64,000 nucleotides of DNA from Pseudoxanthomonas sp. (lineage in GTDB: Bacteria; Pseudomonadota; Gammaproteobacteria; Xanthomonadales; Xanthomonadaceae), in the NCBI RefSeq assembly GCF_027498035.1, contig NZ_CP114978.1, positions 744,001 through 808,000 of the forward strand. The letters are read 5' to 3'. The notes beneath the pieces were generated by a model, which had not been told where the DNA came from, ran no database searches, and saw only the letters and a list, made by a program, of their open reading frames with translations. The translations under genes were made by a program, and so were the position numbers. Shown here piece by piece: positions 44,457 through 54,012 of this stretch (positions are counted from its first letter, which is position 1; every line of letters starts with the position of its first letter).

Positions 44457-45614
44457 ATGCAGACCCCCCCACTTCTGCAGGCTGCATCAGGCACGTCGAG
44501 CTTGTCCGCAGATCCTGTCACTCGCACTTCCACCGCCGTGGCGCGCAGGAAGAAGGAGCACATGCCTGCGCTGGATGGCCTGCGCGGGCTGGCCGCGATC
44601 TCGGTGGTGATCGCACACCTGCCGATCAAGACACAGTTCTGGGAGAGCGTGAGCTTCGGCGAATGCGGCGTGTTCCTGTTCTTCGTGCTCAGCGGCTTCC
44701 TGATGGCGCACCTGCACCTGCAGGAGCCGATCAACCGCACCAACGTGCAGCGCTTCTGCGTGGCGCGCGTGGCCCGCATCGTGCCGCTGTACTACACGAT
44801 CGTACTGGCTGCGTTTGCGGTGTCGGCACTGACGCAGGCGGACTTTCACTACCGCATGGATCTGATGGGCCTGGCCCGATTGCTGGCATTCGTTGGCTCG
44901 GTCGATGTGTTCTGGTCGGTGGGGCCGGAGTTCCAGTTCTATGGGTTTTTCCTGTTGCTGTGGTGCATTCCAGGCCTGCAGGCGCGCACGCGGACGATCG
45001 CAGTGACGCTGCTGGGGGCGTTCGTGGTCGCCAGCTATGCGTCCTCGCCGTACCTGCCCGGCATCCTGTTCGTCTCCAAATTGCATATTTTCCTGGGCGG
45101 CGTCGGCATCGCCTTGCTGCGCCACTGGTGGACCACGCGCAGCCCGCCCACGGCCCGCATCATCCAGATGCTCCAGCTGCTCGCCTGCGCGGCGATCCTG
45201 GTGCTGCTACTGCCCTACCCGCGCATGCTGTTGCCGCTCTTCCCCGCGGCCGATGTTGCACAGATCAGTGGCTGGTACTACGCCGACCTGCCACGCGTCG
45301 CGCTGGCGGCGCTGATCGTGCTGGCGTTCTCCTACCGAAGCACGCTGTCAGATGCATTGCTGGGCAATGGGCCGGCCAGCGAACTGGGCCGATCCAGCTT
45401 TTCCATCTACCTGCTGCACCGGCCGGTGATCGATCTCATGACGGCGCTGCATCTGTTCGACCGCCTGAATCCCTGGGTGTCCGGCCTTGGCTGCATCCTG
45501 GCCACGGTCCTGCTGGCCTCACTGGTCAACCGCGTGCTGGAAACACCCGCGCGCCTGTGGCTGATCGGCAAGTTCAGCCCGCCACGCGCGCAGTCCCTGC
45601 CCGCGCGCCCATGA
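44457..45614 (+). CDS. acyltransferase 3 (OafA/YrhL-like) membrane protein
   Basis: A protein of 385 residues from the ATG at 44457, with about ten membrane helices. MPALDGLRGLAAISVVIAHL is the conserved start of the acyltransferase-3 fold with its catalytic His; FFVLSGFLMA and RVARIVPLYYTIV are also diagnostic. These inner-membrane enzymes O-acylate sugars of LPS O-antigen, exopolysaccharide or peptidoglycan. An ATG at 44562 with an AAGGAG box is an alternative start that would remove a polar, probably disordered leader. The acceptor is unknown. Confidence 0.88.
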   Translation: MQTPPLLQAASGTSSLSADPVTRTSTAVARRKKEHMPALDGLRGLAAISVVIAHLPIKTQFWESVSFGECGVFLFFVLSGFLMAHLHLQEPINRTNVQRFCVARVARIVPLYYTIVLAAFAVSALTQADFHYRMDLMGLARLLAFVGSVDVFWSVGPEFQFYGFFLLLWCIPGLQARTRTIAVTLLGAFVVASYASSPYLPGILFVSKLHIFLGGVGIALLRHWWTTRSPPTARIIQMLQLLACAAILVLLLPYPRMLLPLFPAADVAQISGWYYADLPRVALAALIVLAFSYRSTLSDALLGNGPASELGRSSFSIYLLHRPVIDLMTALHLFDRLNPWVSGLGCILATVLLASLVNRVLETPARLWLIGKFSPPRAQSLPARP

Positions 45615-45615
45615 G

Positions 45616-46140
45616 TCAGTCCAGCAGCGGCCTGCCACGCTTGGCCCGGAAGTAATTGGTCAGGCGGCGACTGGCTTCTTCGGCCAGTACCCCACCGGTG
45701 ACCTCGACCCGATGGTTATGGCGCGGGTCGCCGAGCAGGTCGAACACGCTGCCGGCCGCGCCGGTCTTGGGATCGGCCGCCGCATAGACCACCCGGGCCA
45801 CGCGTGCGTGGACCATGGCCATGGCGCACATCGCGCACGGCTCGAGGGTCACATACAGCGTGCAGCCGACCAGTCGGTGGTTCTGCAGGTGCAGCCCGCC
45901 CTGGCGCATGGCGACGATCTCCGCGTGCGCGGTCGGATCGTGGTCGCAGCGGTTGCGGTTCCCGCCCTCGCCGATGCATTGGCCATCCGCATCCAGCAGC
46001 ACCGCGCCGACCGGGATTTCGTCGCGCTCGTGCTGGGCGATATCGGCCAGTTCAAAGGCGCGACGCATCCACCGCGCGTCCTGCTCCAGGACATCGGCAT
46101 CGGAGACGTGCGGGACAGATGGGGCGGGAGGTGATTCCAT
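45616..46140 (-). CDS. tadA: tRNA-specific adenosine deaminase
   Basis: A 174-residue zinc deaminase that converts the wobble adenosine of tRNA-Arg(ACG) to inosine. TAHAEIVAMRQGG holds the zinc His and proton-shuttling Glu, and LEPCAMCAMAMVHARV the two zinc Cys. ARWMRRAFELADIAQ is the expected N-terminal helix. The ATG at 46140 is used; the reading frame is open further upstream but that extension is not homologous in character. It is convergent with the acyltransferase gene, with one base between the stops. Confidence 0.93.
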   Translation of the reverse strand: MESPPAPSVPHVSDADVLEQDARWMRRAFELADIAQHERDEIPVGAVLLDADGQCIGEGGNRNRCDHDPTAHAEIVAMRQGGLHLQNHRLVGCTLYVTLEPCAMCAMAMVHARVARVVYAAADPKTGAAGSVFDLLGDPRHNHRVEVTGGVLAEEASRRLTNYFRAKRGRPLLD

Positions 46141-46374
46141 GCGGACGTGCAAACAGGATGGCAGGCGACGGCGCAATTCTAAGGCGACTCCACGATGCAC
46201 GTGCCCGATGGACCCGCGTTTCACGCATCGCTGCCCGCACCGGTGGATAATGCGCACCGGAAACCCCGCTTCCCATAGCTGACGTGCAGCCCTCGGTCGC
46301 TTCATCCATGACCTGATGCTGTAGACGCAACGACGACTTCGATGCCCCGGCGGCACGTCATTGCGTACAGGTCC

Positions 46375-46812
46375 ATGCCACAGCAGCCCAGCAACCCACT
46401 GCACCACTGGCAAGCGCTCACCCGCGCCGCCAACGAAGCGTTTGTGCAGGAGCGCCTGGGCGAGGCCATTGCCCTCTACCGGCAGGCGCTGGACGCGGCG
46501 GAGTTGTTGCTGCATGTCGCGCTGCCTGCCGATGCCGCGATCGCCGCCTACACCGTGTCGCGCCTGAACCTGGCCGAGGCATATGTCCGTGCTGGCGATA
46601 CCGAACGGGCCGCCGGTGAACTGGCCGGGGTCCACCTGCACCTGCTGAAGATGGCCGCGGACCCGACCCTGGGCCAGGACTGGCGCGCCGCCGCCCTGTG
46701 CCACAGCCAGCGCAGCTATCTGGAACTGCAGCACTTTCTCCGCACCCACGAACATCCCGGCATCGCCCGGCTGCTCCAGGCATCCCACCCACCTGTTTCC
46801 ACCCTGAACTGA
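46375..46812 (+). CDS. hypothetical TPR-like protein
   Basis: A 145-residue helical protein. HWQALTRAANEAFVQERLGE, AIALYRQALDAAELLL and AYTVSRLNLAEAYVRAGDTE read as two to three tetratricopeptide-like repeats. No signal peptide or enzyme motif is seen. The start at 46375 is preferred over 46342 by the less basic N-terminus, but no strong ribosome binding site supports either. It ends 13 bases before sod, so the two are likely co-transcribed. Confidence 0.7.
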   Translation: MPQQPSNPLHHWQALTRAANEAFVQERLGEAIALYRQALDAAELLLHVALPADAAIAAYTVSRLNLAEAYVRAGDTERAAGELAGVHLHLLKMAADPTLGQDWRAAALCHSQRSYLELQHFLRTHEHPGIARLLQASHPPVSTLN

Positions 46813-46825
46813 CCGGGAGCTTCCC

Positions 46826-47437
46826 ATGCCGCATACCCTGCCCACCCTGCCCTACGCCTATGACGCGCTGGAGCCGAACATCGACACCAAGACGATGGAG
46901 ATCCACCACACCAAGCACCACCAGACCTACGTGAACTCGCTCAACGCCGCGCTGGAAGGCACCGAATGGGCCGAGCTGCCAGTCGAGGAACTGGTCTCGC
47001 GCATCGGCGAGCTGCCCGACAAGATCAAGGGCGCGGTGACCAACCACGGCGGCGGTCATGCCAACCATTCGCTGTTCTGGACGGTGATGTCGCCCAAGGG
47101 CGGCGGTGCGCCCGTCGGCAACGTGGCCAAGGCCATCGACGCCGAACTCGGCGGCTTCGATGCCTTCAAGAAGGCCTTTACCCAGGCCGCCATCACCCGC
47201 TTCGGCAGCGGTTGGGCCTGGCTGGTGGTGAACAAGGACGGCACGCTCAGCGTCGAAAACAGCGCCAACCAGGACAGTCCGCTGATGCAGGGCCAGACCC
47301 CGATCCTGGGCCTGGACGTGTGGGAACACGCCTACTACCTGAAATACCAGAATCGCCGCCCCGAATACATCGACGCGTTCTACGCCGTAGTCGACTGGAA
47401 CGAAGTCGAGCGTCGCTACAACGCCGCCAGGGCCTGA
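46826..47437 (+). CDS. sodA: superoxide dismutase (Fe/Mn family)
   Basis: A 203-residue cytoplasmic enzyme that dismutates superoxide. Ligands are His in MEIHHTKHHQTYV, His in GGGHANHSLFW, and Asp and His in LDVWEHAYYLKYQN. GGGHANHS, and the Gln in SANQDSPL in the C-terminal domain, favour the manganese type. GGGAG lies before the ATG, and an intrinsic terminator follows the stop. Confidence 0.94.
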   Translation: MPHTLPTLPYAYDALEPNIDTKTMEIHHTKHHQTYVNSLNAALEGTEWAELPVEELVSRIGELPDKIKGAVTNHGGGHANHSLFWTVMSPKGGGAPVGNVAKAIDAELGGFDAFKKAFTQAAITRFGSGWAWLVVNKDGTLSVENSANQDSPLMQGQTPILGLDVWEHAYYLKYQNRRPEYIDAFYAVVDWNEVERRYNAARA

Positions 47438-47462
47438 TCGTTTCAACCAGCCCGCATACAGG

Positions 47463-47489
47463 AACGCCGCCCGTGAGGGCGGCGTTTTC
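47463..47489 (+). terminator. terminator after sod
   Basis: AACGCCGCCC-GTGA-GGGCGGCGTT with T residues; a perfect 10-bp stem 25 bases after the stop. Confidence 0.85.
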
Positions 47490-47568
47490 GGTCAAGCCCG
47501 GCGCTCAGCTCATCCGGCGCCTGCGATCGCGCGACACGACCGACGCACCCTAGCAATCGGCGTGCGCC

Positions 47569-49011
47569 TCAGTGGCCGTCCGAGTAAGCCACGGACTGGA
47601 CGGCGGGCTTGCCACTGTCGTTGTCGGTCAGGGAAGGCTGCTCGGACAGCAGCGATTCGATGGTCGAGGTGAACTCTTCCTGCAGCTTCTGGTGGTAGGC
47701 GGCGCTGGCCGGCGAGGCGAATCCCGAATGGATACGCTTGACCTTGCCATCGCGACCGACGAACACGGTTGCAGGCCAGGTGTTCAGGTTGACCAGCTGC
47801 GGCACCTTCTCCCACATCTGGGCCGGGGTACCGGCGATGAGATAGTCGTACTTCACACCGTAGTGTTCGACCAGGCGCTTCTGGCGGGAGAGATCCTGCA
47901 GCTGCTCGGGTTCTTCGAAGTCGAGGGCGACGATGGCCAGCCCCTTGTCGCGGTACTTCTTGTCCAGTTCCACCAAGTACTGGACCTCGTCGTGGCAGTT
48001 CGGGCACCAGGTGCCGGTCACCACGGCCAGGACCACCTTGCCCTTGAAGCGCGGATCATCCTGCGAGACGTTCTTGCCGGTCAGCGCATCGGGGAAGTTG
48101 AAGGCGAACTTCTCGTTCGGATCGCGGACGGTGGTGTGCGCCGCGTAATTGGCGGGCTCCGGAAAGCCCTTCTGGCGCGCCACCTGCGGGCGATAGGCCG
48201 GCGAAGTGTCCGATGCATCCGAGCCGCTGTAATCCGTTGCCACCGCGTGCGTGTCCACGGCGCGGCCGGTGCTGGTCTTGACCAACAGCGTGCCGTCGGT
48301 TTGCGGGGTCAGCGTGTAAGCGGCGAATCCGCGTGCATTGGCCTGGCTCAGCACCCATTTTCCGTCGCGATAGAAACCGTCGTACGCGCCGCCATCGCCA
48401 TCCACGCGCAGGATCGAGGCGGAGGCATCCTGACCATCCTGCTGCACCAGCAGGCGCAGGCTGCTCTCGCCCTTGGTGTTGGGCGCACTCAGCGGGATCT
48501 CCCACTCGCCATTGATGTCAGGCGCCTTGGCCAGCGTGTCCTTGCGGCGCTGCACGGCAGTGAACGTGTAGGCGCTGCCCGGCACGGTCTTGCCATCCAG
48601 GTTGCGCAGGTTGCTGTCCTTGGACGACACCGCCAGGGTGCCCTTTAACTGGCCGTCGACCAGTTCCGCATGGACGGTGCGGTCGATGACGCCCAGCAGG
48701 CGCGCTTCGGCCACCGTCAGATCAATCGCAGTGTGGCCGTTGCTGGCCACCGAAGCGCTCACCTTGCCCGGCAGCGGCTTGCGATTGGAGAAGAACGCGC
48801 CCTCCAGGTCGCCGTGCTGCCCAGCTGAAAAATCCAGCCGCAGTGGAATCACCTGGCCTTTCTCGTCCACGGCCTGTGCATCCCATGCGCCGACCAGCGC
48901 ATGGGTGTCCGGCACCTGCCTGGCTTGCGCGGCGAAGGCGATCGATGCGACCGCGAGCATCACGGCGGCGCTGGCCACCCGCTGCCGTGCGATGTTCCCC
49001 AACATGGTCAT
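47569..49011 (-). CDS. exported TlpA-like thioredoxin-family protein
   Basis: A 480-residue periplasmic protein. Signal peptide at 1-33 (VASAAVMLAVASIAFAAQAR). The large N-terminal part is beta-rich with lipocalin- or DUF4369-like character (LVGAWDAQAVDEKGQVIPLR). A thioredoxin domain from about residue 325 holds GTWCPNCHDEV, whose CPNC is the redox pair, and NTWPATVFVGRDGKV with the cis-Pro. It probably reduces or oxidises thiols of envelope proteins, perhaps apocytochromes encoded close by. GGAG stands 7 bases before the ATG at 49011. Confidence 0.85.
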   Translation of the reverse strand: MTMLGNIARQRVASAAVMLAVASIAFAAQARQVPDTHALVGAWDAQAVDEKGQVIPLRLDFSAGQHGDLEGAFFSNRKPLPGKVSASVASNGHTAIDLTVAEARLLGVIDRTVHAELVDGQLKGTLAVSSKDSNLRNLDGKTVPGSAYTFTAVQRRKDTLAKAPDINGEWEIPLSAPNTKGESSLRLLVQQDGQDASASILRVDGDGGAYDGFYRDGKWVLSQANARGFAAYTLTPQTDGTLLVKTSTGRAVDTHAVATDYSGSDASDTSPAYRPQVARQKGFPEPANYAAHTTVRDPNEKFAFNFPDALTGKNVSQDDPRFKGKVVLAVVTGTWCPNCHDEVQYLVELDKKYRDKGLAIVALDFEEPEQLQDLSRQKRLVEHYGVKYDYLIAGTPAQMWEKVPQLVNLNTWPATVFVGRDGKVKRIHSGFASPASAAYHQKLQEEFTSTIESLLSEQPSLTDNDSGKPAVQSVAYSDGH

Positions 49012-49288
49012 CTTGATTCTCCGTTGAATTCCAGCAAGTTCATGGATGAAGGCCGCCTGGCGACCGGTGGATCGGCATGCGTCAACCCACCCCTGCCGGC
49101 AACGCCGGATGGGGATTCGAATCAACGCACGCGTGAGGATTTGCTCCCACAGCCGACGTGTTCTTCCGGTCGCCTGCGGTACAAGGCGCAATGCCCTGTG
49201 AAGCTGGATTCAAGCTATCACGCGGTTTCCGGGTGCCAAATCGCGGGAATGCATATCCAGATATCCCGCGCCGTCAGCGCCTGCGGCC

Positions 49289-50737
49289 TCAACGTGCCGC
49301 CACCTGTGCATGACCCGTACGCAGACCGTGCGCGACGGCATAGTCCTGCCATGACCTGGGCAGGCCGCGTTTTGTTTCCAGCAGGATCTGCAGGATGTCC
49401 TTGCGTTCCTGCGGGGTCAGATAAGCGAAGTCGCCACTGTCATCGACGCCGGACAGGATCTCGAGCAGCCGGTCATACACATAGGACTTGGCAGGTTCGG
49501 GAATCTCGTCGAAGGCTTCGCTGTAGATGAGGTAGCTGCATGGATAGCGGAAAATCCGTGACTTCAGATCGAAATCGCGCAGCGACCGTCGCTGCGAATC
49601 CCACGGTCCCTTGGCGGCAAAGCTGCGTGCGAACGCCGAATCCTGCAGCTGCGCGGAGATATCGTCCAGCGGTGCCTCATTGTCGAACAGCAGGTACTTG
49701 ATCAGCCTATCGGCCGGCTTGGTGTATTGCGCCTGCACCCGCTCGGGAAGCTCGACCTTGGTCGGATCGCCACCATCGGGATTGGCCTTGCTCCATTCGT
49801 ACAGCGCGATGCGCGTCTTGTAATTGGTCAGGGTGATCAGGTTGTGCATCTGGGTCTGGTGGGCCAGTACCAGGTGCGCCACCGCGTCGCTCTGCGCGCT
49901 CAGGTAAGCCTTCGGATCGAAGGCCGACACCTCCAGCGCGGTGAGTTTGCGCGAGGCATCGTTGCCGTCGCTGGGCGGCACGTCCTCGGCCACCACTGAA
50001 TTTGCAATCGTCTTGCCCTGCGCAATGCCCGAGACATACCAGCCGCCCCAACGCTCGCTCAGCGGGCTTTCCTGGTCGGTGATCAAAGTGCGCGAGGCCG
50101 TCGCCAGCACGCCCGCCCGGGTCGGATACACCGACTGCAGCAGGACCCCAGGCACACCACGCGTACCAGCTGCGATATGGCATTGGGTGCAGTCCAGCTC
50201 GGCGCGTTCGAAGCGCGGACGTTCGCCCTTCTTCTCGTCAAGCAGATAGAAGATCGCGCCCTGCATCGGATCGAAGGAGACCAGCTCGATCGCCTTGCCG
50301 TCATGCACCGCACCGACGTAGACATCGTCGTTGTAATAGAGCGCGCGTGGATGCTCAGGTGCGATCTTGGTGTACTGGAAGCTGGTCTTGGAGAACACCA
50401 GGGTCTGCGAATCGTATGGAATATCCAGCAGCTTCAGCACCGATCGCAGGTAGCCGTGGCCGGGCTCGTAATCCAGCGCGACCTTGCCGGCTTCCAGCTG
50501 CTTTTCGAGCTTGGCCACCGGATCGTTGAGCGGCGCGGTCCGGTAGTTGATCGGCTCACCGCTGAACGGCACGAAGCCCTGGTTGGTCACCGCGATCTGC
50601 GCGCCGGCATCAGTGAGCGCCAGGCTGCCCAGCGCCACCACCAGGGCGGTTGCCAGGACCGAGGCACCCAACCGGGTCAGGCGTGCGGGCGGAGACGGCT
50701 TCGATACGTCTGCCGCGGTTTCGCGACTGTGCTGCAT
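49289..50737 (-). CDS. exported monohaem c-type cytochrome-like protein
   Basis: A 482-residue protein with an N-terminal membrane/signal segment (LGASVLATALVVALGSLALT) and one haem-binding CTQCH in ERAELDCTQCHIAAG. The remainder (GAIFYLLDEKKGERPRF, LITDQESPLSERWGGWYVSG) matches no family I can name. It heads a minus-strand group of cytochrome genes. The ATG at 50737 has GGAG 6 bases upstream. A periplasmic electron carrier or oxidase subunit is the likely role. Confidence 0.75.
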   Translation of the reverse strand: MQHSRETAADVSKPSPPARLTRLGASVLATALVVALGSLALTDAGAQIAVTNQGFVPFSGEPINYRTAPLNDPVAKLEKQLEAGKVALDYEPGHGYLRSVLKLLDIPYDSQTLVFSKTSFQYTKIAPEHPRALYYNDDVYVGAVHDGKAIELVSFDPMQGAIFYLLDEKKGERPRFERAELDCTQCHIAAGTRGVPGVLLQSVYPTRAGVLATASRTLITDQESPLSERWGGWYVSGIAQGKTIANSVVAEDVPPSDGNDASRKLTALEVSAFDPKAYLSAQSDAVAHLVLAHQTQMHNLITLTNYKTRIALYEWSKANPDGGDPTKVELPERVQAQYTKPADRLIKYLLFDNEAPLDDISAQLQDSAFARSFAAKGPWDSQRRSLRDFDLKSRIFRYPCSYLIYSEAFDEIPEPAKSYVYDRLLEILSGVDDSGDFAYLTPQERKDILQILLETKRGLPRSWQDYAVAHGLRTGHAQVAAR

Positions 50738-50777
50738 GGGGGGCTCCGTGGGCGAAGTCTTGGTCGCTTGCGACTGG

Positions 50778-51242
50778 CTATTCGGGTGCGGACGGCTTGG
50801 CCTGGCCGCGATGGCATCCGACGCACTCAAAGGGTTCGGCGTAACGCCGGTCGCCCAGCCTGGCCAGATACGTGTCGTTGATCTGATCGGTCATCTGGAT
50901 CATCGTCCGCGCACGCTCCTTGACCGGGTTGTGATCGGTCGCGTAGTCGACATCGCCGGTGTCGCGATCCTTGTCGTGGCAGTAGCTGCACTCCACGCCC
51001 AGCTGCTCGCGATACGCACGCATGCGCTTGCGCAGGTCACGACGGGAGATGTCCCTGGGCAGCACTTTCAGGTTCTGGGGCGTGTAGTCCTCTGCCAGGT
51101 CATCGGCCGCGGCCTGCACATTGGCGGCATGGCCGGCAGCGAGCGGCGGCCCCAGCAACAGGATGGGAAGTGCGATGACCACGCCCCACCGCCAGCGCCT
51201 GAGCCGCGGTGAAGCGCCGGTGGTGATGTCTCGATCTGCCAT
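50778..51242 (-). CDS. dihaem c-type cytochrome (reaction-centre cytochrome-like)
   Basis: A 154-residue protein with a hydrophobic N-terminal anchor (WGVVIALPILLLGPPLAAGH) and two CxxCH motifs, GVECSYCHDKD and FECVGCHRGQ. NLKVLPRDISRRDLRKRMRA before the first haem resembles the c-type cytochrome family related to the photosynthetic reaction-centre cytochrome subunit, which also occurs in non-phototrophs. It is a periplasmic electron carrier. It ends 40 bases before the next cytochrome gene. Confidence 0.82.
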   Translation of the reverse strand: MADRDITTGASPRLRRWRWGVVIALPILLLGPPLAAGHAANVQAAADDLAEDYTPQNLKVLPRDISRRDLRKRMRAYREQLGVECSYCHDKDRDTGDVDYATDHNPVKERARTMIQMTDQINDTYLARLGDRRYAEPFECVGCHRGQAKPSAPE

Positions 51243-51247
51243 GCGCA

Positions 51248-51670
51248 CTAGGGGTTGTATCTGGAATGGCAGCTTTTGCAGGACGCCGACAATGCCTGGT
51301 AGGCCGTCGCCGCTGCCGGCCAATCTCCAGCAGCAGATGAGCTCCCCAGCTGTGCGGAGAGCGCCTGGGCTTTGCGTGCGAACCCCACTGCGTCCTTCGT
51401 GGCTGGATCCCTGGCGTAGAACGCTTCGACCTGCGCCAGAAGCGCCTGCAGCTTGGTGGCCGCTGCACCGGTGCGCGCGGCATCCTGCCTGGCCAGCTGC
51501 TGCTTCAGTGCGGCATGCAGGTCGTCGATGTCGTACATGAGGTCTTCATCGATCGTCTCGACCGCCAGCGCCGGTGCGGCCAGGCTGGCGACCAGCAGGC
51601 CAAGCAGCGCGGCATGGCGGATTACCGACCGCCGCCCGTTGTCGACGCGCCACCAAACCCGCGCACTCAC
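51248..51670 (-). CDS. cytochrome c'-like protein
   Basis: A 140-residue exported protein: signal peptide (HAALLGLLVASLAAPALA), a helical body, and a single C-terminal haem site CKSCHSRYNP, as in four-helix-bundle cytochromes c' and c-556. The GTG start at 51670 overlaps the b561 stop (GTGA), so the two are translationally coupled. It is a likely redox partner of the membrane cytochrome b561. Confidence 0.8.
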   Translation of the reverse strand: MSARVWWRVDNGRRSVIRHAALLGLLVASLAAPALAVETIDEDLMYDIDDLHAALKQQLARQDAARTGAAATKLQALLAQVEAFYARDPATKDAVGFARKAQALSAQLGSSSAAGDWPAAATAYQALSASCKSCHSRYNP

Positions 51671-52191
51671 TGCCGGGCCCCGCCAAACGACATCGTCGCC
51701 AACACCCGCTCCTTGCGCACGTAGTGATGCCAGAGCGCGAAGCCCGCATGGCCGGCGACCAGCGCAAGAAACAGATACTGGGCGACCAGATGGAATTGCC
51801 TGGCGAGCTGTCGCGCGTCTTCACTGACGGGAAGCGGCGGCAGTTGGACCAGCCAGAACAGATCCAGTGGCTTGCTGTTGAAGACCAGCCCGCTGACCGG
51901 CATCGCCAGCAGCACCGCATACAGCAGGTAATGCCCTGCGCGGGCGGCGTGATCCAGCGGGACATTCGCCTGCGCCGGACGCGGCGTACGCCAGCGGACG
52001 AGCAGCCGCGCAACTGTCAGCAGCAGGACCAGGATGCCGAGCGACTTGTGCAGCGTCATCACGTTGCGCCGACTGCCCAGCATGCTTCGGTAGAACTCGT
52101 CCGCATACGGAAGGCTCACGAGCACGGCGACCAGCAGGAACGTGGCCCAGTGAAGGAAAACCTGAGAGGAACGGTAGCGATGCGTTTGCAT
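51667..52191 (-). CDS. cytochrome b561
   Basis: A 174-residue four-helix membrane dihaem cytochrome. RYRSSQVFLHWATFLLVAVL begins helix 1; haem-ligand His candidates are LHW, TLHKSLG, HYLLYAVLLAMP and HLVAQYLFLALVAGH. Proteins of this family pass electrons from quinol across the inner membrane, in some cases as superoxide:quinone oxidoreductases. The ATG at 52191 fits the family; an in-frame start further upstream would add a non-conserved leader. YceI, a common partner, is encoded 1.8 kb away. Confidence 0.88.
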   Translation of the reverse strand: MQTHRYRSSQVFLHWATFLLVAVLVSLPYADEFYRSMLGSRRNVMTLHKSLGILVLLLTVARLLVRWRTPRPAQANVPLDHAARAGHYLLYAVLLAMPVSGLVFNSKPLDLFWLVQLPPLPVSEDARQLARQFHLVAQYLFLALVAGHAGFALWHHYVRKERVLATMSFGGARQ

Positions 52192-52380
52192 TAATTGGTG
52201 CGCGACGGCGGTTCCTGATGGCGGCTGGAGTGTAGCGACGGACCTCCGCGCACCTGCCAAATCATTCAACATAAGCTCATGCCGCGCGCTGTCTTCCTTG
52301 CGAAGAAACACACATGCACACGGGCATCCGCAGTACGTCGCCAGCAGCGGCGGCGCGGAAAAATCCGCCAGCACCAGGCG

Positions 52381-53424
52381 TCAGCAGCTGACGCCGGAAG
52401 GCGCTTCCAAACGGTGCCGGCCAGGGGAGTCGCCCAACCCCGCGCCAGACCCTTCGTCCGCCTTCGGCGGTTCCCAATCGGGGATCTCCGGCGACTTGCC
52501 GATGCGCGTCCCGCGCAATCGCGCCGACAGCGCCGTGGTCGAGAGATGCGGCGCGAGCAGGTGAACCAGTGACTCCACGCAGTCACGCAGCGGACGGTCG
52601 CCGGGCACGATCATCCAGGTCGTTCCACCATCGATCTGCTCCGGCGCGGGAAGCTGCAGCAGGTCGTCGTCCGATTCGACGATCGTGACCTGCGGCAGGA
52701 TGCCAACACCGGCGCCATTGCGCACGTAGGCCTTCACCAGGTCGGCGTTCGGCGTGCTGATCGACAGTTGCGGCTGCAGGGCGTGACCTTGATAGGCACG
52801 CTGCAGGAAGGACGGCACACGATTGGCGGACGCATGCCCGATGAGGGGATGCTCGATCAAGTCGGACAACGTGGGTGGCCTGCCGAGACGCGCCAACGGA
52901 TGCCCCGGCAACACGACCAGGCTTCGCTTCCACCGGTAGATCGGGATGGCGATTTCCGCGACCGGCGCTTCGCCGGAGGTGCTATGGATGATGAGGTCGG
53001 CGCGCAGTCCAGCGACTCGGCCTTTGCGCCTGGGCACTGGTTCCTGCAGCACGAGCGATAGCCTGGGATACAGGCGGCGCAGCGCGGCCAGCGGTGCGGG
53101 CAATAAATACCTGGCCTGGGTATGCGTGGCCGCGATCACCAGTGCGCCTGCCTGTCCTGCATCCTCGTACGCACCGGAATCACGGATCGACGCCACCCCA
53201 TCCAGCACCGTCCGCGCGCGCCTGACCACGCCTGCCCCGGTCCTGGTCAGCGCTTCGAGCGCGCGCCCGCGACGCAGCACCAGGTTCAGGCCGAGCTCCT
53301 GTTCGATCTGCTTGATATGCCCCAGCAGAGCGCGTTGGGAAACACCGGCGTGGATCGCCGCGAGATCCAGTCTCAGGTCGGCATCAGCGATGGCGACCAG
53401 GCATTGCAACTGCACCAGATTCAT
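52381..53424 (-). CDS. LysR-family transcriptional regulator
   Basis: A 347-residue regulator. HTH at about 1-60 (NLVQLQCLVAIADADLRLDL, ALLGHIKQIEQELGLNL) and a substrate-binding-like domain (GALVIAATHTQARYLLPAPL), with some similarity to CysB/Cbl-type members. The C-terminus has an unusual proline- and glycine-rich tail of about 40 residues (PDWEPPKADEGSGAGLGDSP) beyond the normal end. GGAGG is 6 bases before the ATG. It lies between the cytochrome group and yceI/dsbD and may control either. Confidence 0.88.
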   Translation of the reverse strand: MNLVQLQCLVAIADADLRLDLAAIHAGVSQRALLGHIKQIEQELGLNLVLRRGRALEALTRTGAGVVRRARTVLDGVASIRDSGAYEDAGQAGALVIAATHTQARYLLPAPLAALRRLYPRLSLVLQEPVPRRKGRVAGLRADLIIHSTSGEAPVAEIAIPIYRWKRSLVVLPGHPLARLGRPPTLSDLIEHPLIGHASANRVPSFLQRAYQGHALQPQLSISTPNADLVKAYVRNGAGVGILPQVTIVESDDDLLQLPAPEQIDGGTTWMIVPGDRPLRDCVESLVHLLAPHLSTTALSARLRGTRIGKSPEIPDWEPPKADEGSGAGLGDSPGRHRLEAPSGVSC

Positions 53425-54012
53425 GGAAGACCTCCCCCATGCGCTCGCCGAACACCCGGGCATGCGCTTGCCGATGCCAGCCGTTCTGCTTGGCTTGAAT
53501 TGAACCAGCGACCTTGATCCACGAACTCGATTCCCCACTCCCGGTTACGAAGCCTGTTTCCGGTTCGGATGCCCCCTGCATGCGATGTCCAAACCGCGCC
53601 CGAAGGCTTGGCCGGAGTAAACAGGCGCGTTCATGTGCGGGCAAATGTCCGTTGCTCATGTGGAGATAGCAGGTGCTGAATGACCGGGCCGGGTGAACCC
53701 CGCTCCGACGGTGCGCGGCAATGTGCGTTGCACGGCATTTCATATATGCAGATAACGAGCCGTTCGAACGCGCCTCGAATTTTTCGTCATCCGGCGCGCA
53801 ACAATCATCGCCGGTGCCACGCATGATGGCGCGGCATGCGGAAGCATCACCTGCCCTACGAACCTGCAGTGGCAGCTCCGCTCGCTGCGTTGTCATGTGC
53901 ATCGCTTATGCAACGCCACCGCATCTGCCACCGGTGCCGCCCAGGCGCGCCGTTGGCGACTCCCTGCATCAGCCCCGTGCCGATGCAACTCCCTGCAATC
54001 GTGAGGAATTCC
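53425..54012. other. 588-bp intergenic region before yceI
   Basis: It lies between the divergent LysR and yceI genes and so must hold both promoters. No RNA gene, repeat or convincing ORF is recognised. Short frames that run through it into yceI lack ribosome binding sites. Confidence 0.5.
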
